NCBI RefSeq assembly: GCF_022179185.1
Contig: NZ_BPQJ01000009.1
Coordinates: 1-64,000, forward strand
From: Methylobacterium frigidaeris
GTDB lineage: Bacteria; Pseudomonadota; Alphaproteobacteria; Rhizobiales; Beijerinckiaceae
DNA length: 64,000 nucleotides
Direction: 5' to 3'
Program-made: the position numbers and the translations under genes
Notes under the pieces: generated by a model
Told to the model about the DNA's origin: nothing
What the model saw: only the letters and a program-made list of their open reading frames with translations
The model's database searches: none
In this document: piece after piece, positions 26,404-34,666 of the stretch
Layout: the number at the start of each line of letters is the position of its first letter
How positions within the stretch are numbered: position 1 is the stretch's first letter

Positions 26404-27525
26404 TCACATCACCTCGATGTCGGCCTGGAGCGCGCCGGCGGTCTTGATGGCCTGGAGGATCGAGATCAGGTCGCGCGGACCGATGCCCAGTGCGTTCAGC
26501 CCGTCGACCAGCTCACGCAGGGTCACGCCTTCCTTGACCAGGGCGAGCTTGTTCTTCTCGCCGGCATCGACCTTGAGGGCGGTGCGCGGCACCACCACGG
26601 TCTCGCCGTTGGAGAACGGCGCCGGCTGGCTCACCTGCGGCTGCTCGGTGATGGTGACGGTGAGGTTGCCCTGCGCCACCGCCACGGTGGAGACCCGCAC
26701 GTCGCGGCCCATCACGATGATGCCGGAGCGCTCGTCGATCACCACCCGGGCGGTCTGGTCGGGCTCGACCTTCAGTTGCTCGACCTCGGTCAGCAGCCGG
26801 ATCATGTTGCCCTGGTATCGCGCCGGCACCTGCAGGGTGACGGTGGAGGGGTCGGTCGGCTCGGCGGTGTCGGCGCCCATGAAGTCGTTGATCGCCGCGG
26901 CGATGCGCTTCGAGGTGGTGAAGTCGGGGTTGCGCAGCGAGAGGCGCAGGCACTTCTGCTCGTTGAGCTTGAAGGCGATCTCGCGCTCGATCACCGCCCC
27001 GTTGGCGATGCGGCCGTTGGTCGGCACGCCGCGGGTGATCTTGGCGGCGTCGCCCTCGGCCTGGAAGCCCGCGATGGCGAGCGAGCCTTGCGCCACCGCG
27101 TAGGCCTCGCCGTCGGCGGCGAGCAGCGTCGTGACGAGCAGCGTGCCGCCCTGGAGCGACTTGGCGTCGCCGAGCGAGGACACCGTGACGTCGATCCGCG
27201 TCCCTTGCGCCGCGAAGGGCGGGAGGTTGGCCGTCACCATCACGGCGGCGAGGTTGGCGGTGCGCATGGTGGCGCCGCGGGTGTTGACCCCGAGCCGCTC
27301 CAGCATCGCCTGCACCGATTGCCGGGTGAAGGGCGCGTTGTTGAGCGTGTCGCCGGTGCCGTTGAGGCCGACCACGATGCCGTAGCCGACGAGCTGGTTG
27401 ATCCGCATGCCCTCGACGCTGGCGAGGTCCTTCACCCGCGACAGCGCGAGGGCGGGGCCGGGCGCCAGGAGGAGGACGGGCAGGAGGCAGGAGACGAAAG
27501 CGAGGACGAGGAGGCGAAGGCGCAT
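26404..27525 (-). CDS. flgI: Flagellar P-ring protein FlgI
   Basis: 373 residues; periplasmic ring around the rod. Signal peptide (VLAFVSCLLPVLLLAPGPALA), then SRVKDLASVEGMRINQLVGY, GIVVGLNGTGDTLNNAPFT, NLAAVMVTANLPPFAAQGTR and the C-terminal GIGPRDLISILQAIKTAGAL, all hallmark FlgI. Start ATG 27525 is followed directly by the signal peptide; longer frames add non-homologous sequence. A sigma-54-like site lies 31 bp upstream. Transcribed divergently from fliX. Confidence 0.96.
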   Translation of the reverse strand: MRLRLLVLAFVSCLLPVLLLAPGPALALSRVKDLASVEGMRINQLVGYGIVVGLNGTGDTLNNAPFTRQSVQAMLERLGVNTRGATMRTANLAAVMVTANLPPFAAQGTRIDVTVSSLGDAKSLQGGTLLVTTLLAADGEAYAVAQGSLAIAGFQAEGDAAKITRGVPTNGRIANGAVIEREIAFKLNEQKCLRLSLRNPDFTTSKRIAAAINDFMGADTAEPTDPSTVTLQVPARYQGNMIRLLTEVEQLKVEPDQTARVVIDERSGIIVMGRDVRVSTVAVAQGNLTVTITEQPQVSQPAPFSNGETVVVPRTALKVDAGEKNKLALVKEGVTLRELVDGLNALGIGPRDLISILQAIKTAGALQADIEVM

Positions 27526-27555
27526 GACGGGGTCCCGAAACTCGAGAGGCGAATT

Positions 27556-27570
27556 GCCAGGACCGTGCCA
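27556..27570 (-). promoter_or_regulatory. Probable sigma-54 promoter of flgI-flgJ-flgN
   Basis: On the minus strand TGGCACGGTCCTGGC keeps GG-N10-GC and a perfect TGGCACG -24 box; the -12 box is TGGC rather than TTGC. The expected start is near 27544, 19 bases ahead of the flgI ATG. Confidence 0.6.
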
Positions 27571-27761
27571 GCGCCCGGAGCGGGCGTAAGTGTCTGGTAA
27601 GGTTACCGATCCGTTTCCGGCTCCCCTGGCCGGCGGGCGATCCGGACCCGGTCGTTTTCGCCCCGGCGGCAAGTTCTGCCGCCTCGTTTACGGCGCATTC
27701 ACCATACCGGGGCGAGGTTTGTGGGGCGAACAGCGAACCTTGTGACCCGGACCCAGATCCC

Positions 27762-28178
27762 ATGCGCGTCGACACCCGCCTCGCGGCCACCCCCCTGTCG
27801 GGGGCCGGTTCGCGCACCCTGCCGGCAGGCGGCGTGTTCACCCTCGGGATGGAGGGCGCCCGCGGGCCGACCAGCGCCGGCAGCGCCATGCCGCTCGCCA
27901 GCCTGAGCGCGATCCTGACCCTTCAGAGCCAGGACGAGATCGCCGCCGACCGCCGCCGCCGGGCGACGAAGCGCGGCCACGACCTCCTCGACGCCCTCGA
28001 CCGCCTCAAGGCCGCGCTGCTCGGCGGCCGCGTCGCCGCGAGCGAACTGCAGGCCATCGCCGGCCGCCTCGCCGAGCGCAACGGCAGCACCGGCGATCCG
28101 CGCCTCGACGACCTCCTCGGCCATATCGAGCTGCGGGCGCAGGTCGAGCTGGCGAAGCTCGGGATGGCGGGGGGCTGA
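27762..28178 (+). CDS. fliX: Flagellar assembly regulator FliX
   Basis: 138 residues, the usual length. N-terminus [14 protein letters not shown], then a conserved region with [29 protein letters not shown] and a C-terminal [20 protein letters not shown]. In Caulobacter FliX couples basal-body assembly to the sigma-54 activator FlbD, and fliX also lies back-to-back with flgI there. A weak CtrA-like box (TTTA-N7-TTCA, 27687-27701) lies upstream. Confidence 0.88.
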   Translation: MRVDTRLAATPLSGAGSRTLPAGGVFTLGMEGARGPTSAGSAMPLASLSAILTLQSQDEIAADRRRRATKRGHDLLDALDRLKAALLGGRVAASELQAIAGRLAERNGSTGDPRLDDLLGHIELRAQVELAKLGMAGG

Positions 28179-28363
28179 CGCGTTCCGCCGGGTTGGCCCG
28201 TTCTTGCTGCGCTGCCGAAGCGGAAGACCCACGACCGCAACGACACATGGGCCCGCCGCGATCAACGACATGTGCCGTGACTTCGGTGGGCCGCGCGAAA
28301 TTTAGATCTTTCTTTAAATTGCAGCGATCATATCGGGCTGCCCCACTGCCGGAGCCCGACGCG

Positions 28364-30043
28364 ATGCCCGCCCTCACGACCATCCGCGGGAGGCTGATTG
28401 CGCTTCTCCTGATCCTGGCCGGGCTGATCGCCTTGGCGCTCGGGGGCGGAGCGTGGGGTGTCGCAGCGATGCGCGATGCCGTCGAGCACATCTATAGCGG
28501 CCGCGTCGTCCCCTTGCGCGACCTGAAGTCGGTCGCCGATCTCTATGCCGTCAACATCGTCGACACGTCGCACAAGACCCGCGGCGGCAGCCTGACCTGG
28601 GTCGCGGGTCTGCGAAACGTCGAGCAGGCCCTGGCGCAGGTGACCGTCCACTGGTCGGCCTACAAGGACAAGGCGATGAGCCCGCGCGAGGCCGGGATAG
28701 CGCGGGACGTCGAGGGCGCCATGGAGCGGGCGAAGCCCGCCATCGCCCGGCTGGTCGGCCTCCTGCGCGGCGAGGATGCGCCCGGCCTCGCCGCCTTCAT
28801 CACCCGCGACCTCTACCCGGCGATCGACCCGATCTCCGAGGCGGTCGGCAACTTGGTCGAACTGCAGCTCGACGAGGCCCGGGACGGCGAGGCGGCGGCC
28901 GACGGCCTCTACCGCCTGCTCGCCTGGACCCTCGGCGGGGTGGTGCTGGTGGCCCTGCTCGCCCTCGCGGTCGCGGGCCGGATCGTGCTCGCCGGCGTCT
29001 CGACGCCGCTCACCCGCATCACCGGCCAGATGCGGGCCCTGTCGGACGGCGACCTGACGGTCGCGGTGACCGACCGCGACAAGCGCGACGAGATCGGCAC
29101 GCTCGCCCGCGCCCTGCAGGTGTTCAAGGACGCCCTGACCGCCAAGCGCGAGGCGGACCGCGCCGCCGCTCTCGAGGCCGGCGCGAAGATGCGCCGCGCC
29201 GAGCACCTCGACGGCCTGACCCGCGCCTTCGAGGCCCGCGTGATGGCGCTCAGCCGCGGCGTCGGCACGGCGGCGTCCGGCATGGAGGCGGCGGCCGGCA
29301 CCATGGCGGCCACCGCGGAGGCGACCACGGGGCAATCCGTGACCGTCGCGGCGGTCGCCGAGCAGACCTCCGCCAACGTGCAGACGGTGGCGAGCGCGGC
29401 GGACGAGCTCGCCGCCTCGGTCCAGGAGATCGCCGCCCAGGTCGGCCTCTCCGCCCGGATGGCGGTCGCGGCCCGGGACGAGACGCGGCGCACCGACGCG
29501 GTGGTGCAGGATCTGGCTTCCGGCGTCCGGGCGATCGGCGACGTCGTCGGGCTGATCTCCGGCATCGCCGGGCAGACCAATCTCCTGGCGCTGAACGCCA
29601 CGATCGAGGCGGCGCGGGCCGGCGAGGCGGGGCGCGGCTTCGCGGTCGTCGCCGCGGAGGTCAAGGCGCTCGCCGAGCAGACCACGCGGGCCACCGAGGA
29701 GATCGCCCGCCAGATCGGCGCGATCCAGGTCGGCACCGGCGGGGCGGTCGAGGCCATCGCGGCGATCGGCCGGCGCATCGGCGAGATGGACACCATCGCG
29801 GCCAGTGTCGCCGCCGCGATGGAGGAGCAGGGCGCCGCGACCCGGGAGATCGCCCGCAACGTGCAGCAGGCCTCCCACGGCACCCACGCGGTGACGGAAG
29901 CCATCGCCACGGTGCGCGACGGCGCCGGCGAGACCGGCCACGCGGCCGCTCAGGTCCTCGGCGCGGCGCAGGCGATGTCCCGTTCCGCCGAGGAGCTGCA
30001 GCGGGAGGTGGTCGGGTTCCTTGGCGATGTCCGGGCGGCGTGA
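28364..30043 (+). CDS. Methyl-accepting chemotaxis protein
   Basis: 559 residues: TM1 at ~11-33, periplasmic four-helix-bundle sensor (~34-184, with [20 protein letters not shown]), TM2 at ~185-207, HAMP ([20 protein letters not shown]), then the cytoplasmic coiled hairpin with the conserved tip [20 protein letters not shown] and [20 protein letters not shown]. It signals to CheW/CheA. No C-terminal CheB/CheR-tethering pentapeptide is present (ends FLGDVRAA). ATG 28364 is chosen because the longer frame lacks TM1 context. AT-rich DNA (28298-28320) directly upstream probably holds its promoter. Ligand unknown. Confidence 0.95.
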   Translation: MPALTTIRGRLIALLLILAGLIALALGGGAWGVAAMRDAVEHIYSGRVVPLRDLKSVADLYAVNIVDTSHKTRGGSLTWVAGLRNVEQALAQVTVHWSAYKDKAMSPREAGIARDVEGAMERAKPAIARLVGLLRGEDAPGLAAFITRDLYPAIDPISEAVGNLVELQLDEARDGEAAADGLYRLLAWTLGGVVLVALLALAVAGRIVLAGVSTPLTRITGQMRALSDGDLTVAVTDRDKRDEIGTLARALQVFKDALTAKREADRAAALEAGAKMRRAEHLDGLTRAFEARVMALSRGVGTAASGMEAAAGTMAATAEATTGQSVTVAAVAEQTSANVQTVASAADELAASVQEIAAQVGLSARMAVAARDETRRTDAVVQDLASGVRAIGDVVGLISGIAGQTNLLALNATIEAARAGEAGRGFAVVAAEVKALAEQTTRATEEIARQIGAIQVGTGGAVEAIAAIGRRIGEMDTIAASVAAAMEEQGAATREIARNVQQASHGTHAVTEAIATVRDGAGETGHAAAQVLGAAQAMSRSAEELQREVVGFLGDVRAA

Positions 30044-30105
30044 GCACGACCGCGGTCACGTGAAAGCCTGCTTGATTTTCCCCCGACCGAAGCGAACCCT
30101 CGTTG

Positions 30106-30139
30106 TCATTCCGGACGCCGCTGCGCGGCCCCGGAATGA
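30106..30139. repeat. Short palindromic REP-like element, copy 3
   Basis: TCATTCCGG-n-CCGCTGCGCGGCCCCGGAATGA, the best palindrome of the three copies: its outer nine bases TCATTCCGG and CCGGAATGA pair perfectly. Confidence 0.7.
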
Positions 30140-30275
30140 CTCGGAGGATTTGAATCCGGTCTGCGAAATCGGGTCTGTTCGACGACCAGGCCGCCTCTGG
30201 GGACGCCCGCTGGGTTTTCTCCTGGTCCGGCATGGTTGTGGAGGAAGCACCCGGGGACGCGACAGGAGGAAACCG

Positions 30276-30650
30276 ATGGCCCACCTCGTCGTGCCGGTCC
30301 ACGAAGAGAACGGCGCCGACGGCGCCGGCTTCCCGGATTGTCCAAGCGCCACCACCGTCGCGTCGGATCTCGATACGCTCTCCGTGAGGGCCGCCGGGAT
30401 GCTGGCGTTCCACGCCGCCGGGATGGCCGAGGACGGGGACGCGCTGCCGCCTCCGCGCAGCGTGAGCGAAAGGCGGGACGATCCGGCATCTCGCGAGAAT
30501 TCCGCCGACGCGATCATCGGGTTGATCGACGTCGATCGTCCCGGCAAGGCCGTCCGGGTCAACCTCTCGGTCGAGGAGAGCATCCTGCGCCGGATCGACC
30601 GGGCCGCCGCCAAGGCGCGCCTGGCCGGGGGCTCGGCCTCCGGCCGTTGA
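30276..30650 (+). CDS. HicB-like antitoxin-family protein (no HicA partner)
   Basis: 124 residues. The N-terminal half has the HicB RNase-H-like pattern (LVVPVHEENGADGAGFPDCP, the GFPDCPSATT turn, then LPPPRSVSE). The C-terminal RVNLSVEESILRRIDRAAAK resembles a ribbon-helix-helix/helical DNA-binding segment. The start is preceded by AGGAGGA. HicB normally pairs with a ~60-residue HicA; I see no HicA-like ORF within 300 bp on either side. It may act as a stand-alone regulator or be a leftover antitoxin. Confidence 0.75.
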   Translation: MAHLVVPVHEENGADGAGFPDCPSATTVASDLDTLSVRAAGMLAFHAAGMAEDGDALPPPRSVSERRDDPASRENSADAIIGLIDVDRPGKAVRVNLSVEESILRRIDRAAAKARLAGGSASGR

Positions 30651-30755
30651 CGCCTCACCCCCGCTCCCCCACAACGGCGCCCGCTTGAAGACGGGCGGCC
30701 TTGATGTCGCCGCGAGACCTGCGTCACCCCGAAGACCCGCGTCACCCCGGCCGCG

Positions 30756-32132
30756 ATGCTGTTCAATTCCTTCCCGTTCCTCCTCGGCTTCCTGCCGGTC
30801 GCGCTGATCCTTCACGCCGTCGTGGCCGTGCACCGGCCGGGCTGGCGGCTGCCGCTGCTGGTCGGGCTGTCGCTCGTCTTCTACGGCTGGTGGGACCCCC
30901 GTTTCGTGCCGCTGCTCGTCGCCTCGATCGGTCTGAACTGGCTCGTCGCGCGCTGGTTCGGGCGGAGCCGAGCGGCCCTGCTGATCCCGCTCGCCATCGC
31001 GGCGAATCTCGCGGTGCTGGCGCTGTTCAAGTATGCGGGGTTCCTGGCCGGCCTCGCATCCGTCCTGCCGGGGCTCCACGACCTGCCGCGGCCGAGCCTC
31101 GCCCTGCCGCTCGGCATCTCGTTCTTCACCTTCCACCACGTGATGTACCTGACCGACCTGCGCGCCGGCCGGGCGCCGCAGATGGACCTGACGCGCTACG
31201 CCCTCTACATCGCGTTCTGGCCCCAGGTGCTCGCCGGGCCGCTGGTGCGCTGGAGCGAGATCCTCCACCAGTTCGACGAGAAGCCCTATGCCCGGCCGGA
31301 CGCGGCCGAGCGGATCGGCCGCGGGCTGATGCTGCTGTGCATCGGGCTCGCCAAGAAGGTGTTCCTCGGCGATCCGCTCGCGGCCTACGCCAACCCGGTG
31401 TTCCAGGCCGCCGCCGAGGGCAAGGTGGTGAGCGTGGCCGAGGCCTGGCAGGGCACGCTCGCCTTCACGTTCCAGATCTACTTCGACTTCTCGGGCTACA
31501 CCGACATGGCGCTGGGTCTCGCGCTGCTGTTCGGGATCGTGCTGCCGCAGAATTTCGACGTGCCCTACCGCGCCACCTCCCTGCGGGAATTCTGGCGTCG
31601 CTGGCACATGACCCTGTCGCGCTTCCTGCGCGACTACCTCTACATCCCGTTCGGCGGCAACCGTCGCGGCCTGTCGGTGCAGCTCGCCGCGCTCTTCGCC
31701 ACCATGACGCTCGGCGGCCTGTGGCACGGCGCCGGCCTCACCTTCGTCGCCTGGGGGGCGGCGCACGGCGCCGGCCTCGGCGCCGGCACCCTGTGGCGCC
31801 GGGCGGGCCTGCCGATGCCGGCCCTTCTCGGCTGGGCCCTCACCTTCGCCTTCGTGGCGCTGACCTGGGTGCTGTTTCGCGCCACCAGCTTCGAGGCGGC
31901 CGTGGCGGTGTTCAAGGGGCTGTTCGGCCTCGCGCCCGTCAGCCACGGCTTCAAGTGGCGCGCCTTCGTGCCCGCCGCCCTGGTGGCGCTCGTCGGCCCG
32001 ACCGCCTGGGCGGCGGTCCACCGCCTATCGCCGCGGCCGGCACTGGCCATCGCCTTCGCGGTGCTCCTCGTCGCGGTGCTGCTGCGCATCGGCGACGACG
32101 CCAATTACGAGTTCATCTACTTCCAGTTCTGA
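30756..32132 (+). CDS. MBOAT-family O-acyltransferase (AlgI-like)
   Basis: 458-residue multi-pass inner-membrane protein. MBOAT signatures: LGISFFTFHHVMYLTDLRAG, FWPQVLAGPLVRWSEI, YFDFSGYTDMALGLALLFGI and SLREFWRRWHMTLSRFLRDY, then GGLWHGAGLTFVAWGAAHGA with the catalytic His. AlgI-like proteins move acetyl groups across the membrane for polysaccharide or cell-wall modification. The gene directly downstream (14-bp gap) encodes an SGNH-type periplasmic partner, as in AlgI/AlgJ pairs. The polysaccharide target is not evident; no glycosyltransferases are nearby. Confidence 0.93.
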   Translation: MLFNSFPFLLGFLPVALILHAVVAVHRPGWRLPLLVGLSLVFYGWWDPRFVPLLVASIGLNWLVARWFGRSRAALLIPLAIAANLAVLALFKYAGFLAGLASVLPGLHDLPRPSLALPLGISFFTFHHVMYLTDLRAGRAPQMDLTRYALYIAFWPQVLAGPLVRWSEILHQFDEKPYARPDAAERIGRGLMLLCIGLAKKVFLGDPLAAYANPVFQAAAEGKVVSVAEAWQGTLAFTFQIYFDFSGYTDMALGLALLFGIVLPQNFDVPYRATSLREFWRRWHMTLSRFLRDYLYIPFGGNRRGLSVQLAALFATMTLGGLWHGAGLTFVAWGAAHGAGLGAGTLWRRAGLPMPALLGWALTFAFVALTWVLFRATSFEAAVAVFKGLFGLAPVSHGFKWRAFVPAALVALVGPTAWAAVHRLSPRPALAIAFAVLLVAVLLRIGDDANYEFIYFQF

Positions 32133-32145
32133 GGGGGCCGATCCG

Positions 32146-33177
32146 ATGCGCGCTGACCCTCCCGCGTCGACCGAAGCCGCGTGGCGTCTCTTCTCCCTCC
32201 GCCTCGTCGTCGCGGCGGCCCTGCTGCTCGCCGGGTATCTCGCCCTCGCGCTCGCGGTCGATCCCTACGACACCGGCCGGCCCCGGCTCCTCGACCGCGA
32301 CGGCGTGCGCCCGCAGGGGCCGCGCACCGCCGCGGCGAGCCGGGGGCGCGACCCGGCCTTCGCGGCGGCGATCATCGGCAACTCGCACATCCAGCTCGTG
32401 GCGCCGGCGCGCCTGCGGGACGCCACCGGACTCCCGTTCGTCCAGCTCTCGGTGCCGGGCACCGGCCCGGGCGAGCAGCTCCTCGTCGCCGGGTACTTCC
32501 TGCGCCACCACCCGCAGGCGCGCGCGCTGGTGATCGGGGCCGACGCATTCTGGTGCACCGGCGATCCCGCGCTGCCGCCGCTGCGGCCCTTCCCGACCTG
32601 GCTCCTCGCCGAGGACTGGGCGGACTACCTGCGCGGCCTCCTGCGCATCACCGTCGTCGGGGAGGTCGTCAACCGCATCGGCTGGGCGATGCGCGCCGCG
32701 CCGCGCCGCGCCGCGCCGGACGGCTACTGGGATTACGAGCCGGATTACCTCCGCCTCGGCGATCCCGACATGCCGGAGCGGGTCGCTTCCCGCGCGCGGC
32801 AGGCCCCGGCCGATCCCGATCCGGGGGAGGGCGGCCCCGATTTCCCCGCCGCCGCCCGCCTGCGCGCCCTGGCGGAGCGCTTGACCCCGGGCACGGCCCT
32901 GGTCCTGGTCTTCCCCCCGGTCTTCGCCGCGACGCAGCCCCGCCCCGGCACGCCCCGGGCAGCCGCCGCGGGAGCCTGCCGCGCCGCCCTCGCGGCGGCG
33001 GTCGCCCCGCGCGGCCGCGTCGTCGACTGGTCCGGCGACCGGCCCGAGCTGCATGATTCGACCTTGTTCTTCGATGGCAGCCACTACCGCCAGCCGCTCG
33101 CCCGCCGCCTCGAGGCCGACATCGTCGCCGCCCTGCGGGACGGGGGGACTGCCGGTGGAGATGCTCCACGACCGTGA
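32146..33177 (+). CDS. SGNH/AlgJ-like membrane-anchored acetyltransferase partner
   Basis: 343 residues with a single N-terminal transmembrane segment (residues ~18-36, LRLVVAAALLLAGYLALALAV) and a periplasmic SGNH-hydrolase-like domain. AAIIGNSHIQLVAP has the catalytic GNSH serine motif; the late TLFFDGSHYRQPLARRL supplies the D-x-x-H pair. It probably completes acetyl transfer onto the polysaccharide started by the MBOAT protein. GC is extremely high and arginine/alanine codons dominate, in line with the region. Confidence 0.82.
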   Translation: MRADPPASTEAAWRLFSLRLVVAAALLLAGYLALALAVDPYDTGRPRLLDRDGVRPQGPRTAAASRGRDPAFAAAIIGNSHIQLVAPARLRDATGLPFVQLSVPGTGPGEQLLVAGYFLRHHPQARALVIGADAFWCTGDPALPPLRPFPTWLLAEDWADYLRGLLRITVVGEVVNRIGWAMRAAPRRAAPDGYWDYEPDYLRLGDPDMPERVASRARQAPADPDPGEGGPDFPAAARLRALAERLTPGTALVLVFPPVFAATQPRPGTPRAAAAGACRAALAAAVAPRGRVVDWSGDRPELHDSTLFFDGSHYRQPLARRLEADIVAALRDGGTAGGDAPRP

Positions 33178-33336
33178 CACGATTGCAGCAGAAAGCCGCC
33201 GTCCCCTGGTCCGGTCCTTGCGTGTCGCGGAGGGACATTGTGATGTCGTGCAGCCTCTATTATAGGGCTGCGCCAAGTGGGCTGCGGCCATGACGTCGGC
33301 TGCGGTCAGGACAACATCGGTTTTCCGAGGGGCGCG

Positions 33337-33756
33337 ATGGCGAAGATCGTGATCGAGGAGGGCTACGCCCCCAATGACGCCGAGCCCTTCATGAACGAGC
33401 GTCAGCGGGAGTATTTCCGGCGCAAGCTCCAAGGTTGGAAGCAAGACATTCTGCGCGAGGCCCAGGATACCCTGGTGGCGCTGCAGAGCGAGAACGAGAA
33501 CCACCCCGACCTGACCGACCGCGCCTCGTCCGAGACCGATCGGGCGATCGAATTGCGCGCGCGCGACCGGCAGCGCAAGCTGATCGCCAAGATCGATTCG
33601 GCGCTGGCCCGGATCGAGGACGGCTCCTACGGCTATTGTGAGGAGACCGGCGAGCCGATCTCGCTCAAGCGCCTGGAAGCCCGCCCGATCGCGACGCTGT
33701 CGCTGGAGGCCCAGGAGCGCCACGAGCGCCGGGAGCGGGTGTACCGGGACGATTGA
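33337..33756 (+). CDS. dksA: DksA/TraR-family RNA polymerase-binding factor
   Basis: 139 residues. Coiled-coil NERQREYFRRKLQGWKQDIL, the tip acidic pair DRASSETDRA, and the C-terminal globular region GYCEETGEPISLKRLEARPI. It binds the RNA polymerase secondary channel and modulates stringent-response promoters with ppGpp. Of the four classical zinc-finger cysteines only one (GYCEE) remains, as in alphaproteobacterial and other zinc-independent DksA proteins. It is convergent with flgH across a strong hairpin. Confidence 0.93.
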   Translation: MAKIVIEEGYAPNDAEPFMNERQREYFRRKLQGWKQDILREAQDTLVALQSENENHPDLTDRASSETDRAIELRARDRQRKLIAKIDSALARIEDGSYGYCEETGEPISLKRLEARPIATLSLEAQERHERRERVYRDD

Positions 33757-33802
33757 GGGCCTTCGGCGCGACGCCGTTTCCTATCCGCACAAAATAACGA
33801 GA

Positions 33803-33830
33803 GCGGCCCCGGCGGGAGTGCCGGGGCCGC
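33803..33830. terminator. Bidirectional terminator between dksA and flgH
   Basis: GCGGCCCCGGC and GCCGGGGCCGC form a perfect 11-bp stem with a 6-nt loop. On the minus strand it is followed by TCTCGTTATTTT, so it is the better intrinsic terminator for the flgF-G-A-H operon. Confidence 0.8.
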
Positions 33831-33916
33831 GCCGCGTCCGGGCGGCTCAAGGGGGGAGCGTGCCGCCCGGTGCGGGATCCGTTGGCGAGACCGTTCGGTG
33901 CGAACGGTCCCGTCCC

Positions 33917-34654
33917 CTAGAACGGCAGCACGATGTCCAGGAACTGCTGGCCGTAGCGCGGCTGCTGCACGTCGGTGATCTGGCCGCGGCCGCCATAGGC
34001 GATGCGGGCCTGGGCGATCTTGCTCGAATCGATGGTGTTGTCGGACTCGATGTCCTCCGGCCGCACCACGCCGCCGACGATCAGCTCGCGCACCTCGAAG
34101 TTGATGCGGATCTCCTGGCGGCCTTCCAGCACCAGGTTGCCGTTCGGCAGCACCTGCGTGACGATCGCCGCCACGCTGGTGGTCACCGTCTCGGCGCGCT
34201 GAACCGAGCCGGCGCCGTCGTTGCTGGTGACGGCCTCGGCGGTCAGCAGCTTCGAGGGATCCGCGCCGGCCAGCAGCTTCGTCTTCGTCTCCAGTCCGAA
34301 GGCGTTCGGCAGCCCGAACGATTCGTTGCTGGAGCGCGAGCGCTTGGTCTCGTTGTTCAGGTTCGCCTTGTCGGTGACGTTGATCTTCACCGTGACGAGG
34401 TCGCCGACCTTGGCGGCGCGCTGATCCTTGAAGAAGGCGCGCGAGCCGGTGCGCCACAGCGAGTTCGAGGCGTAGGACACCGGTTGGATGTCCGGCATCG
34501 GCAACCGCACCGGGCGGTAGCCTGCTTGCGCGGTCGGGTCCTCGATCGCCGAGAGGGCCGGCGTCGCGCCGATATTCGTGAGCCGGTCGGCGGTGTTGCA
34601 GCCGGCGAGCAGCGCGCCCGAGAGGCAGAGGACGGCGAGGCGGGAGACGGTCAT
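33917..34654 (-). CDS. flgH: Flagellar L-ring lipoprotein FlgH
   Basis: 245 residues. Lipobox LLAGC (Cys at residue 19) after a short signal peptide; ALLAGCNTADRLTNIG. Later SLWRTGSRAFFKDQRAAKVG, DLVTVKINVTDKANLNNETK, GNLVLEGRQEIRINFEVREL and the terminal GQQFLDIVLPF are typical. It forms the outer-membrane ring. Last gene of the flgF-flgG-flgA-flgH operon, 12 bp after flgA. Confidence 0.96.
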   Translation of the reverse strand: MTVSRLAVLCLSGALLAGCNTADRLTNIGATPALSAIEDPTAQAGYRPVRLPMPDIQPVSYASNSLWRTGSRAFFKDQRAAKVGDLVTVKINVTDKANLNNETKRSRSSNESFGLPNAFGLETKTKLLAGADPSKLLTAEAVTSNDGAGSVQRAETVTTSVAAIVTQVLPNGNLVLEGRQEIRINFEVRELIVGGVVRPEDIESDNTIDSSKIAQARIAYGGRGQITDVQQPRYGQQFLDIVLPF

Positions 34655-34666
34655 CTCAAGTCCTCC

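Noticed and set aside
27687-27701. CtrA box before fliX
   Set aside because: TTTA-N7-TTCA has two mismatches; too weak to list as a site, though its position would be sensible.
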